Origin: Nocardioides sp. PD653-B2
GTDB lineage: Bacteria > Actinomycetota > Actinomycetes > Propionibacteriales > Nocardioidaceae
Length of the DNA: 53,497 nt
Direction of reading: 5' to 3'
Assembly: GCF_002117935.1 (NCBI RefSeq)
Contig: NZ_BDJE01000071.1
Span: 1-53,497, forward strand
Of this stretch, positions 24,433 to 32,286 are shown one piece after another (the stretch's first letter is position 1; each line of letters begins with the position of its first letter). The notes under the pieces are model-generated. The model ran no database searches. It saw only the letters and a program-made list of their open reading frames with translations, and had not been told where the DNA came from. Made by a program: the position numbers and the translations under genes.

Positions 24433-26214
24433 ATGGCTACCGGCGTTCAGCGTGCGACCTCCCAGTGGGAGTCGCAACGCAGTTTCGACGAGCTGGGACG
24501 CCCGCTGCGCGACATCACGTTCTGCGTCGTCGACCTCGAGACCACCGGCGGCTCGGCCGAGGGCGGCGCGATGATCACCGAGATCGGCGCCGTGAAGGTG
24601 CGCGGCGGCGAGGTGCTCGGTGAGTTCCAGACCCTGGTCAACCCCCACACCGAGATCCCGGCGTTCATCGCCGTGCTCACCGGCATCAGCAACTCGATGG
24701 TCGCCGACGCGCCCTCGATCGAGTCGGCGCTGCCGGCGTTCCTGGAGTTCGCGGCGGGCTCGGTGCTGGTCGCCCACAACGCCCCGTTCGACGTCGGCTT
24801 CCTCAAGCACTTCGCCGCCCGGCAGGAGCGGCCCTGGCCGCGCTTCGAGGTCCTCGACACCGCCAAGCTCGCGCGCCGGGTGATCACCCGCGACGACGCG
24901 CCCAACTGCAAGCTGTCGTCGCTGGCCAAGGCGTTCGGGTCGACCACGACGCCCAACCACCGCGCGCTCTCCGACGCCCGGGCGACCGTCGACGTCCTCC
25001 ACGGGCTGATGGAGCGGCTCGGCGGTCTCGGCGTCCAGACGCTCGAGGAGCTGCAGACGTTCTCCTCGCGGGTCACCACGGCGCAGCGCAAGAAGCGGCA
25101 CCTCGCCGAGTCGCTCCCCCATGCCCCGGGCGTCTATCTCTTCCGCGACGACCGCGCGCGGGTCCTCTACGTCGGCACCTCCCGCGACCTGCGCTCGCGG
25201 GTCCGCTCCTACTTCACCGCCTCCGAGACCCGCTCGCGGATGGGCGAGATGGTCGGCATCGCGAGCCGCGTCGACGGCATCGAGTGCGCGACCGCGCTCG
25301 AGGCCGAGGTGCGCGAGCTGCGGCTGATCGCGGAGCACAAGCCGCGCTACAACCGGCGCTCCCGGTTCCCCGAGAAGGTCCACTTCGTCAAGCTCACCCG
25401 CGAGACGTGGCCGCGGCTGTCGCTGGTGCGCCGGGTGCTCGACGACGGCGCCGACTACCTCGGCCCGTTCTCGTCGCGGAAGACCGCCGAGAAGTGCCTG
25501 ACCGCGCTGCACGAGACGTTCCCGGTCCGCCAGTGCTCCGACCGGCTGTCCCTCACGCCCTCGCGGGCCCCGTGCGTGCTGGCCGAGATGGGGCGCTGCC
25601 TCTCCCCGTGCGACGGCAGCGTCGACGCCACGACGTACGCCGCCGTGGTGCGCCAGCTGCGCGACTCCCTGCTCCGGCGTCCTGACGAGGTGGTGGAGGC
25701 GATCAACACGCGGATGGCGGCGCTGGCCGCCGACGAGCGGTTCGAGGAGGCCGGCGTCCACCGGGACCGGCTCGCGGCGTTCGTGCGCGCCGCGGCCCGC
25801 ACCCAGCGGCTCTCCGCGCTGACCCGCTGCCCCGAGGTGGTCGCCGCCCGGCGCGAGGACGACGGCCGCTGGGCCGTCCACGTGGTGCGCTTCGGTCGGC
25901 TCGCCGCCGCCGGGGTGATCCCGCCCGGCGCCGACGCGCACTCCTACGTCGCGACGCTGCGGCTCTCGGCTGAGACGGTCGCCACGGCCCCCGGCCCGGT
26001 GCCGGCCGCGACCGCCGAGGAGACCGAGAGGGTGCTGCGCTGGTTGGAGTCGCCGGGGATCCGCCTGGTCGACGTCGACGGCGAGTGGACCTGCCCGGTC
26101 GCCGGCGCCACCCGCCACCTGGCCATCCACGACGCGGTCAACCAGTCCCGGCTCTCCCTGGTGCCGTTCGACGACCGCCGCGAGGTCTCCACGGTCCACC
26201 AGCCGACCCGTTAG
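24433..26214 (+). CDS. DEDDh exonuclease - GIY-YIG nuclease fusion (DnaQ/UvrC-like)
   Basis: 593 residues. Residues 25-200: DnaQ-type 3'-5' exonuclease with CVVDLETTGG (ExoI), HNAPFDVGFLK (ExoII) and HRALSDARATVDV (ExoIII, DEDDh). Residues about 220-330: UvrC-type GIY-YIG domain (GVYLFRDDRARVLYVGTSRD, EHKPRYNRRSRFPEKVHFVK). Then a UvrC-like cysteine region (APCVLAEMGRCLSPC) and a UVR helix pair near ALAADERFEEAGVHRDRLAA. The UvrC C-terminal nuclease and HhH domains are missing. Such fusions are known in actinobacteria and act in DNA repair, resembling the E. coli pairing of excision and trimming activities. The leaderless box fixes the start. Confidence 0.9.
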   Translation: MATGVQRATSQWESQRSFDELGRPLRDITFCVVDLETTGGSAEGGAMITEIGAVKVRGGEVLGEFQTLVNPHTEIPAFIAVLTGISNSMVADAPSIESALPAFLEFAAGSVLVAHNAPFDVGFLKHFAARQERPWPRFEVLDTAKLARRVITRDDAPNCKLSSLAKAFGSTTTPNHRALSDARATVDVLHGLMERLGGLGVQTLEELQTFSSRVTTAQRKKRHLAESLPHAPGVYLFRDDRARVLYVGTSRDLRSRVRSYFTASETRSRMGEMVGIASRVDGIECATALEAEVRELRLIAEHKPRYNRRSRFPEKVHFVKLTRETWPRLSLVRRVLDDGADYLGPFSSRKTAEKCLTALHETFPVRQCSDRLSLTPSRAPCVLAEMGRCLSPCDGSVDATTYAAVVRQLRDSLLRRPDEVVEAINTRMAALAADERFEEAGVHRDRLAAFVRAAARTQRLSALTRCPEVVAARREDDGRWAVHVVRFGRLAAAGVIPPGADAHSYVATLRLSAETVATAPGPVPAATAEETERVLRWLESPGIRLVDVDGEWTCPVAGATRHLAIHDAVNQSRLSLVPFDDRREVSTVHQPTR

Positions 26215-26217
26215 CCT
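26212..26217 (+). promoter_or_regulatory. -10 box overlapping the upstream stop codon
   Basis: TAGCCT 7 nt before ATG 26225. Its TAG is the stop codon of the preceding nuclease gene (26212-26214). Confidence 0.55.
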
Positions 26218-26224
26218 GACCGCC

Positions 26225-26503
26225 ATGATCACCGCCATCGTCTTCGTGAAGGCCGACGTCGCCCGGATCCCGGAGGTCGCCGAGGCCATCGCCGCGCTCG
26301 ACGGGGTCAGCGAGGTCTACTCGGTCACCGGTCAGATCGACCTGATCGCCCTGGTCCGGGTGCGCAACCACGAGGACGTCTCGGACGTCGTCGCCGACCG
26401 CCTCAACAAGGTGCCCGGCGTCAACGCCACCGAGACCCACATCGCGTTCCGCACCTACTCGCGTCACGACCTCGAGTCGGCGTTCTCGCTCGGCCTGGAC
26501 TGA
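26225..26503 (+). CDS. Stand-alone Lrp/AsnC ligand-binding (RAM) domain protein
   Basis: 92 residues with the alpha-beta RAM fold: AIVFVKADVARIPEVAEAIA, VSEVYSVTGQIDLIALVRVR, and LNKVPGVNATETHIAFRTYS. The helix-turn-helix of full Lrp proteins is absent, as in the known SMDP/stand-alone RAM class, so it may sense an amino acid or multimerise with a full-length Lrp. It has its own leaderless promoter. The YgjV-like gene starts 8 nt after. Confidence 0.85.
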   Translation: MITAIVFVKADVARIPEVAEAIAALDGVSEVYSVTGQIDLIALVRVRNHEDVSDVVADRLNKVPGVNATETHIAFRTYSRHDLESAFSLGLD

Positions 26504-26510
26504 CCCACCC

Positions 26511-27140
26511 GTGGACTGGCTGAGCGACCACTGGCTCGACCTCGTCGGATGGGGCGGCAGCGCCCTGCTGGTGTTCTCGCTCCTGCAGGCGCGGGTGCTG
26601 CGCTTCCGCACGCTCAACACGATCGGCTGCCTGATCCTGATCGTCTTCAACGCGATGCTCGGCGTGTGGCCGATGGTCGGCATGAACGTCGTGCTCGCGT
26701 CGATCAACGTCTGGTTCATCGTCAAGCTGCTCGGTGAGCGCCACGACGAGGCGGCGTTCGAGGTCCTCGGCGTCGGCCTGGGCGACGACTACCTGCACCA
26801 CGTGCTGCGCAACCACCGGACCGACATCCTGCGCTTCCAGCCCGACTTCGCCTGGGACCCGCAGCCCGACCGCGACCTCGCCTTCATCGTGATGCGCGCC
26901 GACGAGACCGTCGGGGTGGTGCTGCTGCGCCGCGACGGCGACGTCGCCCGGATCCTGCTCGACTACGTGACCCCCCGCTACCGTGACTTCACGCCGGGCG
27001 AGTTCGTGTGGCGGCGCAGCGGTCTGCTGGCCGACCTCGGCTTCCGCCAGGTGATCACCCCGCCGCACATGATCGGGGCCTACTACGACCACGTCGGCTT
27101 CCGCAGCAACGGCCGGGAGTACGTGCTCGACCTGCCCTAG
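26511..27140 (+). CDS. YgjV-like membrane protein with GNAT-like C-terminal domain
   Basis: 209 residues. N-terminal third holds two to three helices resembling the YgjV inner-membrane family (DLVGWGGSALLVFSLLQARV, LNTIGCLILIVFNAMLGVWP, GMNVVLASINVWFIVKLLGE). Residues 85-209 are soluble with a GNAT-type pattern (DRDLAFIVMRADETVGVVLL, ILLDYVTPRYRDF, AYYDHVGFRSNGREYVLDLP). The function of the pairing is not known. GTG start. Its TAG stop interlocks with the trpD stop on the other strand at CTAG 27137-27140. Confidence 0.78.
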   Translation: MDWLSDHWLDLVGWGGSALLVFSLLQARVLRFRTLNTIGCLILIVFNAMLGVWPMVGMNVVLASINVWFIVKLLGERHDEAAFEVLGVGLGDDYLHHVLRNHRTDILRFQPDFAWDPQPDRDLAFIVMRADETVGVVLLRRDGDVARILLDYVTPRYRDFTPGEFVWRRSGLLADLGFRQVITPPHMIGAYYDHVGFRSNGREYVLDLP

Positions 27141-28162
27141 ACCGAGCTGGCCTCGATCCAGCGGTCGAGCGCCGCGCGCGCGGCGCCCGAGTCCACCGCG
27201 TCGCGCGCCTTCTCGACGCCGGCGGCGAGCGCGTCGGCCGGCGGGGTGCCGGGCGCGTCGTACACCGCGAGCGCGGCGCCGGCGTTGAGCAGGACGGCGT
27301 CGCGCACGGCGCCGGTCTCGCCGGCCAGGAGCCGGCGTACGACGTCGGCGTTGTGGGCCGCGTCGCCGCCGCGCAGGGCCTCGGTGGTCCCGCGCGGGAC
27401 GCCGATGTCGGCCGGGTCGAGGACCGACTCGGTGACCTCGCCGCCGTGCACCCACCAGACCCGCGACGTCGTCGTCGTGGTCAGCTCGTCGAGGCCGTCG
27501 TCGCCGCGCACCACCCAGGCGTCGACACCGCGACGGGCGTAGACGCCGGCCATGACCGGGGCGATCCGGAGGTCGGCGCAGCCGATCGCGAGGGCTCCGG
27601 CGCGGGCCGGGTTGGTGAGCGGTCCGAGGATGTTGAACGTCGTGCCGATGCCGAGCTCGCGGCGGGTGACCGCGGCGTGCCGCATCGCGGGGTGGAAGGC
27701 GGCGGCGAAGCAGAACGTGATGCCGGCCTCCTCCGCCACCGCGGCCACGCGGGCGGGCGGCAGGTCGAGCCGGATGCCGAGCTGCTCGAGCACGTCGGCG
27801 CTGCCGGACTGGGACGACGCGGACCGGTTGCCGTGCTTGACCACGCGGGCGCCGGCGCCGGCGGCGACGATCGCGGCCATCGTGGAGATGTTGACCGACA
27901 TCGAGCGGTCGCCGCCGGTGCCGACGACGTCGAGCAGCCGTCCGGAGACCGTGATCGGGGTCGCGACGGCGTACATCGCCTCGACGAGGCCGGTGACCTC
28001 GTCGACCGACTCCCCCTTGGCCCGCAGCGCGACCGCGAAGCCGGCGACCTGCGACGGCGACGCCTCGCCCGAGAGCACCTCCCCCATCGCCCACGCGGTC
28101 TGCTCGGCGGTGAGGTCCTGCCCCGCGACCAGGGCACCGAGGACGTCGGGCCAGCTCGACAT
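27137..28162 (-). CDS. trpD: Anthranilate phosphoribosyltransferase
   Basis: 341 residues, full length. Transfers phosphoribosyl from PRPP to anthranilate in tryptophan synthesis. Shows DVVGTGGDRSMSVNISTMAA (PRPP glycine loop), ARVVKHGNRSASSQSGSADV, GIGTTFNILGPLTNPARAGA and the Mg site DGLDELTTTTTSRVWWVHGG. ATG overlaps the stop of the receiver-like gene (TGATG). No other trp gene is in the window, so trpD is detached from its pathway partners. Confidence 0.95.
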   Translation of the reverse strand: MSSWPDVLGALVAGQDLTAEQTAWAMGEVLSGEASPSQVAGFAVALRAKGESVDEVTGLVEAMYAVATPITVSGRLLDVVGTGGDRSMSVNISTMAAIVAAGAGARVVKHGNRSASSQSGSADVLEQLGIRLDLPPARVAAVAEEAGITFCFAAAFHPAMRHAAVTRRELGIGTTFNILGPLTNPARAGALAIGCADLRIAPVMAGVYARRGVDAWVVRGDDGLDELTTTTTSRVWWVHGGEVTESVLDPADIGVPRGTTEALRGGDAAHNADVVRRLLAGETGAVRDAVLLNAGAALAVYDAPGTPPADALAAGVEKARDAVDSGAARAALDRWIEASSV

Positions 28163-28581
28163 CAGGTCGTGGCGGGCACGTGCGAGCGCAGCACCGAGAC
28201 CACGGTCTCGGCGAGCTGGATCGGGTCCAGCGGGTGTGGCACGGCGGCCTCGGCCCGCGACCAGGTCGCCAGCCAGGCGTCCTGCGGGCGGCCGGTCAGC
28301 ACGACGATCGGCGGGCACCGGAAGATCTCGTCCTTGAGCTGCTTGGCGATGCCCATGCCACCGGCGGGCACGGCCTCGCCGTCGAGGATCGCGAGGTCGA
28401 TCAGGCCGGCGTCCATGTTCTGCAGCACGACCGGCTCGGTGGCGACCTCGACGTACTCGAGCTCGGGCAGGTCGGGGTGGGGCCGGCGGCCGAGCGCGAG
28501 GATCACCTGCTGGCGGGTGTTGACGTCGTCGCTGTAGACGAGCACGCGCAGCGCGGTCCGGGGAGAGGTCGAGTCGCTCAC
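28162..28581 (-). CDS. Receiver-like (pseudo-response-regulator) protein, no output domain
   Basis: 139 residues from GTG 28581. Receiver fold: LRVLVYSDDVNTRQQVILAL, then DAGLIDLAILDGEAVPAGGM with an Asp at the phosphorylation position, and CPPIVVLTGRPQDAWLATWS. The conserved Lys of true receivers is replaced (AAVPHPLDPIQL, His instead of Lys), so it may be a degenerate receiver. No DNA-binding domain. It is translationally coupled to trpD. TAGCAT 7 nt before GTG 28581 decides the start over an in-frame GTG at 28602. Confidence 0.75.
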   Translation of the reverse strand: MSDSTSPRTALRVLVYSDDVNTRQQVILALGRRPHPDLPELEYVEVATEPVVLQNMDAGLIDLAILDGEAVPAGGMGIAKQLKDEIFRCPPIVVLTGRPQDAWLATWSRAEAAVPHPLDPIQLAETVVSVLRSHVPATT

Positions 28582-28588
28582 GGCGGCG

Positions 28589-28594
28589 ATGCTA
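28589..28594 (-). promoter_or_regulatory. -10 box of a leaderless transcript
   Basis: TAGCAT on the minus strand, 7 nt before GTG 28581. It overlaps the stop codon of the upstream ctaG-like gene. Confidence 0.55.
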
Positions 28595-29545
28595 CCGCTC
28601 ACTCTCCGGTGCGCGGCGCGATGCCGCCGCTTCTCGCGCCTCGAGGAGGTCGAGGCGGCGGTCCTCGCGCGTGGCCTCCTTGAGCGACGCGCGCACCCAC
28701 TGGGTGAACAGCACGCCGAAGAGCACCAGCGCGACCAGGTCGCCCGAGCCCCAGAGGATCCCGCCGGCGAGGTGCTGGTCGTCGATCGGCTCCGGCAGCC
28801 AGGAGCCCAGCGGACCGTCGTGCAGGTCGGGGTACCAGGACCCGCCGATCAGCTCGGTCTCGCCCATGATCGTGACCCCGAGGAACGCGTGGAACGGCAG
28901 CGTCAGCACCACCAGCAGCATCCGGAACGGGTAGCTCACCCGGCCCGGGACCGGGTCCACCCCGACGATCGGCCAGAAGAAGAGCGAGCCGACGAGCACG
29001 AGGTGGATGTGCATCACCTCGTGGAGGTACGCCGAGTGGAGGGTCGCGTCGTACCAGCCGGAGAAGTAGAGGGCCCAGGGCGACACGACGTAGAGCAGCA
29101 GCGTGAGGGGCGGGAAGGTCAGGACCCTCGCCGGCCAGGAGTGCAGCACGGCGAGCAGCCAGCGCCGCGGCGCCGGCGGCAGCGTCCGGAGCGCGAGGGT
29201 GACCGGCGCCCCCAGCGCGAGCGCCATCGGGACCAGCATCGCCAGGATCATGTGCTGGACCATGTGGACGCTCAGCAGGGTGAGGTCGTAGGTCCCCAGA
29301 CCGGACGCCGTCGCGAAGTAGAACGAGCCCATCCCGAGGACGACGAACGCGATCGTCCGCCCCACCGGCCAGCGGTCCCCGCGGCGGTGCAGCAGGTGCA
29401 CGCCGTACAGGTAGAGACCCGCCACCCAGACGGTGATGACGAACGGGATCGGGGCCAGCGACCACTCGGTGAAGACGGTGCCGAACGTGAAGCGCGGGAG
29501 CGCGCCGGCGGCGTCGAGGACGGTTCCGGCGGACGGGATGAGCAC
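28592..29545 (-). CDS. ctaG: Cytochrome c oxidase assembly protein (CtaG/caa3 type)
   Basis: 317 residues with about seven membrane helices: PIPFVITVWVAGLYLYGVHL, GRTIAFVVLGMGSFYFATAS, LTLLSVHMVQHMILAMLVPM, LTLLLYVVSPWALYFSGWYD and others. Conserved histidines (VHMVQHM, HEVMHIH) are typical of the caa3-type CtaG family that helps insert copper into cytochrome oxidase. GTG 29545 is chosen because TAAAGT lies 7 nt upstream. It is divergent from ctaE, with a palindrome between the two promoters. Confidence 0.88.
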   Translation of the reverse strand: MLIPSAGTVLDAAGALPRFTFGTVFTEWSLAPIPFVITVWVAGLYLYGVHLLHRRGDRWPVGRTIAFVVLGMGSFYFATASGLGTYDLTLLSVHMVQHMILAMLVPMALALGAPVTLALRTLPPAPRRWLLAVLHSWPARVLTFPPLTLLLYVVSPWALYFSGWYDATLHSAYLHEVMHIHLVLVGSLFFWPIVGVDPVPGRVSYPFRMLLVVLTLPFHAFLGVTIMGETELIGGSWYPDLHDGPLGSWLPEPIDDQHLAGGILWGSGDLVALVLFGVLFTQWVRASLKEATREDRRLDLLEAREAAASRRAPESER

Positions 29546-29552
29546 GTTGTGA

Positions 29553-29558
29553 ACTTTA
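29553..29558 (-). promoter_or_regulatory. -10 box of the leaderless ctaG transcript
   Basis: TAAAGT on the minus strand, 7 nt before GTG 29545. Confidence 0.6.
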
Positions 29559-29559
29559 T

Positions 29560-29580
29560 GACCCCCAAACACAGGGGGTC
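29560..29580. promoter_or_regulatory. Inverted repeat between ctaG and ctaE, candidate shared operator
   Basis: GACCCCC-AAACACA-GGGGGTC: 7-bp perfect arms, 7-nt AT-rich centre. It lies one base upstream of the ctaG -10 box (centre near -25 for ctaG, -49 for ctaE). Both genes serve cytochrome oxidase, so a common regulator is plausible. Confidence 0.5.
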
Positions 29581-29606
29581 GGGGTGCCCTCGTCCTCGGG
29601 TCACGA

Positions 29607-29612
29607 CATAAT
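29607..29612 (+). promoter_or_regulatory. -10 box of the leaderless ctaE-qcrCAB transcript
   Basis: CATAAT 6 nt before GTG 29619. Confidence 0.55.
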
Positions 29613-29618
29613 GACCGC

Positions 29619-30257
29619 GTGGCGACAGCAACCGCGATTCCGGCCTCCCGACTGCACGGGCACCACGACCGACCGAGCATGGTCAGCGTCGGGACGATCA
29701 TCTGGCTCTCGAGCGAGCTGATGTTCTTCGCCGCGCTCTTCGCGTCGTACTTCACGATCCGCGCGGTGAGCCCCGAGCTGTGGGCCGAGAACACCGCGAT
29801 CCTCGACGTCCCGTTCGCATCGGTGAACACCACGATCCTGGTGCTGTCGTCGCTGACCTGCCAGCTCGGCGTGTTCGCCGCCGAGCGCGGGCAGGTCGGC
29901 CGCACCGGCTCGGTGTTCCGGGTCAAGGGTTGGGGCCTGCGCGAGTGGTTCGTGCTCACCTACGTCATGGGCGCGATCTTCATCGCGGGCCAGGCCACCG
30001 AGTACGCCTCGCTCGTCAAGGAGGGCGTGACGATCCAGGACTCGGCGTACGGCACGATGTTCTACCTCACCACCGGCTTCCACGGTCTCCACGTGACCGG
30101 CGGGCTGATCGCCTTCCTCTTCGTGCTCGGCCGCACCCTCGTCGCGCGCAAGTTCACCCACGAGCAGGCCGTGAGCGCCATCGTCGTGTCGTACTACTGG
30201 CACTTCGTCGACGTCGTCTGGATCGGGCTGTTCGCGACCATCTACCTCGTCAAGTAG
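29619..30257 (+). CDS. ctaE: Cytochrome c oxidase subunit III
   Basis: 212 residues, five membrane helices as in actinobacterial aa3 oxidases: SVGTIIWLSSELMFFAALFA, VNTTILVLSSLTCQLGVFAA, WFVLTYVMGAIFIAGQATEY, TGFHGLHVTGGLIAFLFVLG and SYYWHFVDVVWIGLFATIYL. The signature Glu/His pairs (SSELMFF, FHGLHV, YWHFVD) are intact. It is a core subunit of the bcc-aa3 supercomplex and leads the qcrCAB genes, with qcrC 45 nt downstream. Confidence 0.96.
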   Translation: MATATAIPASRLHGHHDRPSMVSVGTIIWLSSELMFFAALFASYFTIRAVSPELWAENTAILDVPFASVNTTILVLSSLTCQLGVFAAERGQVGRTGSVFRVKGWGLREWFVLTYVMGAIFIAGQATEYASLVKEGVTIQDSAYGTMFYLTTGFHGLHVTGGLIAFLFVLGRTLVARKFTHEQAVSAIVVSYYWHFVDVVWIGLFATIYLVK

Positions 30258-30302
30258 CGCTTCTCGGCCACCGAACCGCATCCCGAAACCGAAGGACTAG
30301 AT

Positions 30303-31184
30303 GTGCGTCTCCTGAATCGCTCGGCGGGTCGACTGTCCCGGCACCGCCGCGGCCCGCTCGCCGGGTTCATGGTCCTGCTGCTGGGCCTGCTGCTGACCGG
30401 TGGGCTCTACACCGCGTTCTCCCCCGCGTCGGCGGATCAGACGACGGCCAGCGAGGAGCAGATCGCCCAGGGACGTGAGCTCTTCCTCGTGGGCTGCGCC
30501 TTCTGCCACGGCCAGAACGGTGAGGGTGTCCGCACCATCGACTCCCAGGGCGGCGACAACCAGCTCGGCCCGTCCCTGGTCGGCGTCGGCGCCGCAGCCG
30601 TCGACTTCCAGGTCGGCACCGGCCGGATGCCGATGGCCCAGCCCGGCGCTCAGGTGCCGAGCAAGACCCCGACCTACACCGACGACGAGGTCGCCGCGCT
30701 GGCGGCGTACGTCGCCTCGCTGGGCCCCGGCCCGGCGATCCCCGACGAGGGCGACTACAGCATCGAGGGCCTGTCCGACGAGGAGCGCCAGGAGGCGATC
30801 ACCCGCGGCGGTCAGATCTTCCTCACCAACTGCACGGCGTGCCACAACTTCGAGGGCTCCGGCGGCGCGATGCCGCGCGGCGGCTACGCGCCGAAGATCC
30901 GCGGCGTCGAGCCGCGCTACATCTACGAGGCCATGCTGACCGGCCCGCAGAACATGCCGAACTTCTCCAACGGCAACCTCTCCCCCGACGAGAAGCGCGA
31001 CGTCATCGCCTACCTCGGCTCGCTCGACGAGATGCCCAGCTACGGCGGCTTCGGATTCGGCGGCATGGGCCCCGTGCCCGAGGGCCTGGCGGCCTGGCTG
31101 TTCGGCATCGGCCTGCTGACCGGCGCCGCCGTCTGGATCGCCGCCCACACGACCCGCTCGGACAAGAAGAAGGTGGAGGCGTGA
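30303..31184 (+). CDS. qcrC: Diheme cytochrome c subunit of the bcc complex
   Basis: 293 residues. N-terminal anchor PLAGFMVLLLGLLLTGGLYT, two cytochrome c domains with heme sites CAFCH (residues 65-69) and CTACH (177-181), and a C-terminal membrane helix (AAWLFGIGLLTGAAVWIAAH). This two-heme subunit replaces soluble cytochrome c and passes electrons directly to the aa3 oxidase in actinobacteria. GTG start with GAAGGA 6 nt upstream. Overlaps qcrA by GTGA. Confidence 0.96.
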   Translation: MRLLNRSAGRLSRHRRGPLAGFMVLLLGLLLTGGLYTAFSPASADQTTASEEQIAQGRELFLVGCAFCHGQNGEGVRTIDSQGGDNQLGPSLVGVGAAAVDFQVGTGRMPMAQPGAQVPSKTPTYTDDEVAALAAYVASLGPGPAIPDEGDYSIEGLSDEERQEAITRGGQIFLTNCTACHNFEGSGGAMPRGGYAPKIRGVEPRYIYEAMLTGPQNMPNFSNGNLSPDEKRDVIAYLGSLDEMPSYGGFGFGGMGPVPEGLAAWLFGIGLLTGAAVWIAAHTTRSDKKKVEA

Positions 31185-32284
31185 GCACCCCGCCCACGAA
31201 CGACGACCACGCGCACGACGAGCCCGTGGACGAGAACCTGCCCGCTCGCGACGACCTGTTCGCCAACCCGGGCCTGCCGGAGCACCACTGGCGTCCCACG
31301 GACGTCGACCCGAAGGCCGAGAAGCGCGCCGAGCGGCAGGTGGCGACCCTCTTCGGGCTGTCGGCCGTCTGCACGATCCTCCTGATCGTCTCCTACTTCG
31401 CCTTCGAGATCGGCGAGGACCCCGACGTCATCGGCGGCTTCGGCGCCTCCAACCTGACGATCGGCCTCTCCATGGCCGGCATGCTGCTCTTCATCGGCAT
31501 CGGCATCATCCAGTGGGCCCGCAAGTTGATGGCCGACCAGGAGATCGTCGAGTACCGCCACCCCGCCGCATCCTCCGAGGAGGACCGCCAGGCGACGCTG
31601 GCCGCGCTCAACGCCGGCCTCGAGGAGTCCGGCATCGGCCGGCGCCCGCTGGTCCGCAACTCGCTGCTCGGCGCGCTGGGCCTGCTCGGTCTGCCGGCCG
31701 TCGTGATGCTGCGCGACCTCGGCCCCACGCCGCACCAGGTCGGCCCGGACAAGAAGATCGACTACCCCGGCGCCGGCATCGAGCACACCATCTGGGCGAA
31801 GGGCATGCGCGTCGTACGCGATGTCGTCGGCACGCCGATCAAGCCCTCGGACCTCGAGATCGGTGACCTCGTCAACGCCGAGCCCGAGGCCCTCTTCAAC
31901 GGCGGTGAGGACGGCGAGCCCCTCGAGGGCGTCGTGCTCCAGATCAACAAGTCCAAGGGTGCCGTCGTGGTCGTCCGGATGGAGCCCGACGACATCATCC
32001 CAGGCAAGGGCCGCGAGAACTGGTCCGTCGACGGGATCGTCTGCTACTCCAAGATCTGCACGCACGTGGGTTGCCCGATCTCGCTCTACGAGCGGACCAC
32101 CCACCACCTGCTCTGCCCCTGCCACCAGTCGACCTTCGACCTCGCCGACTCGGCCAAGGTGGTCTTCGGCCCCGCGGCCCGCGCGCTGCCGCAGCTGCCG
32201 CTGGAGGTCGACTCCGAGGGCTACCTCGTGGCGCAGGCACCATTCGACGAACCTGTGGGACCTAGCTTCTGGGAGCGTGGCTGA
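31181..32284 (+). CDS. qcrA: Rieske iron-sulfur subunit of the bcc complex
   Basis: 367 residues. Three membrane helices (residues about 55-75, 95-115 and 155-175), the actinobacterial pattern, then the Rieske domain with CTHVGCPISL from residue 293 and CPCHQSTFD from residue 312; the Cys-His pairs bind the 2Fe-2S cluster. The acidic N-terminus is DDHAHDEPVDENLPARDD. Start in the qcrC stop (GTGA). Confidence 0.96.
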   Translation: MSTPPTNDDHAHDEPVDENLPARDDLFANPGLPEHHWRPTDVDPKAEKRAERQVATLFGLSAVCTILLIVSYFAFEIGEDPDVIGGFGASNLTIGLSMAGMLLFIGIGIIQWARKLMADQEIVEYRHPAASSEEDRQATLAALNAGLEESGIGRRPLVRNSLLGALGLLGLPAVVMLRDLGPTPHQVGPDKKIDYPGAGIEHTIWAKGMRVVRDVVGTPIKPSDLEIGDLVNAEPEALFNGGEDGEPLEGVVLQINKSKGAVVVVRMEPDDIIPGKGRENWSVDGIVCYSKICTHVGCPISLYERTTHHLLCPCHQSTFDLADSAKVVFGPAARALPQLPLEVDSEGYLVAQAPFDEPVGPSFWERG

Positions 32285-32286
32285 TC

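Noticed and set aside
26225..26503. Truncated Lrp regulator (pseudogene)
   Set aside because: It has its own promoter and a complete RAM domain; stand-alone RAM proteins of about 90 residues are a known class.
26421..28094. 557-codon minus-strand open frame across trpD and neighbours
   Set aside because: Out of frame with trpD and antisense to the YgjV-like gene; no domain.
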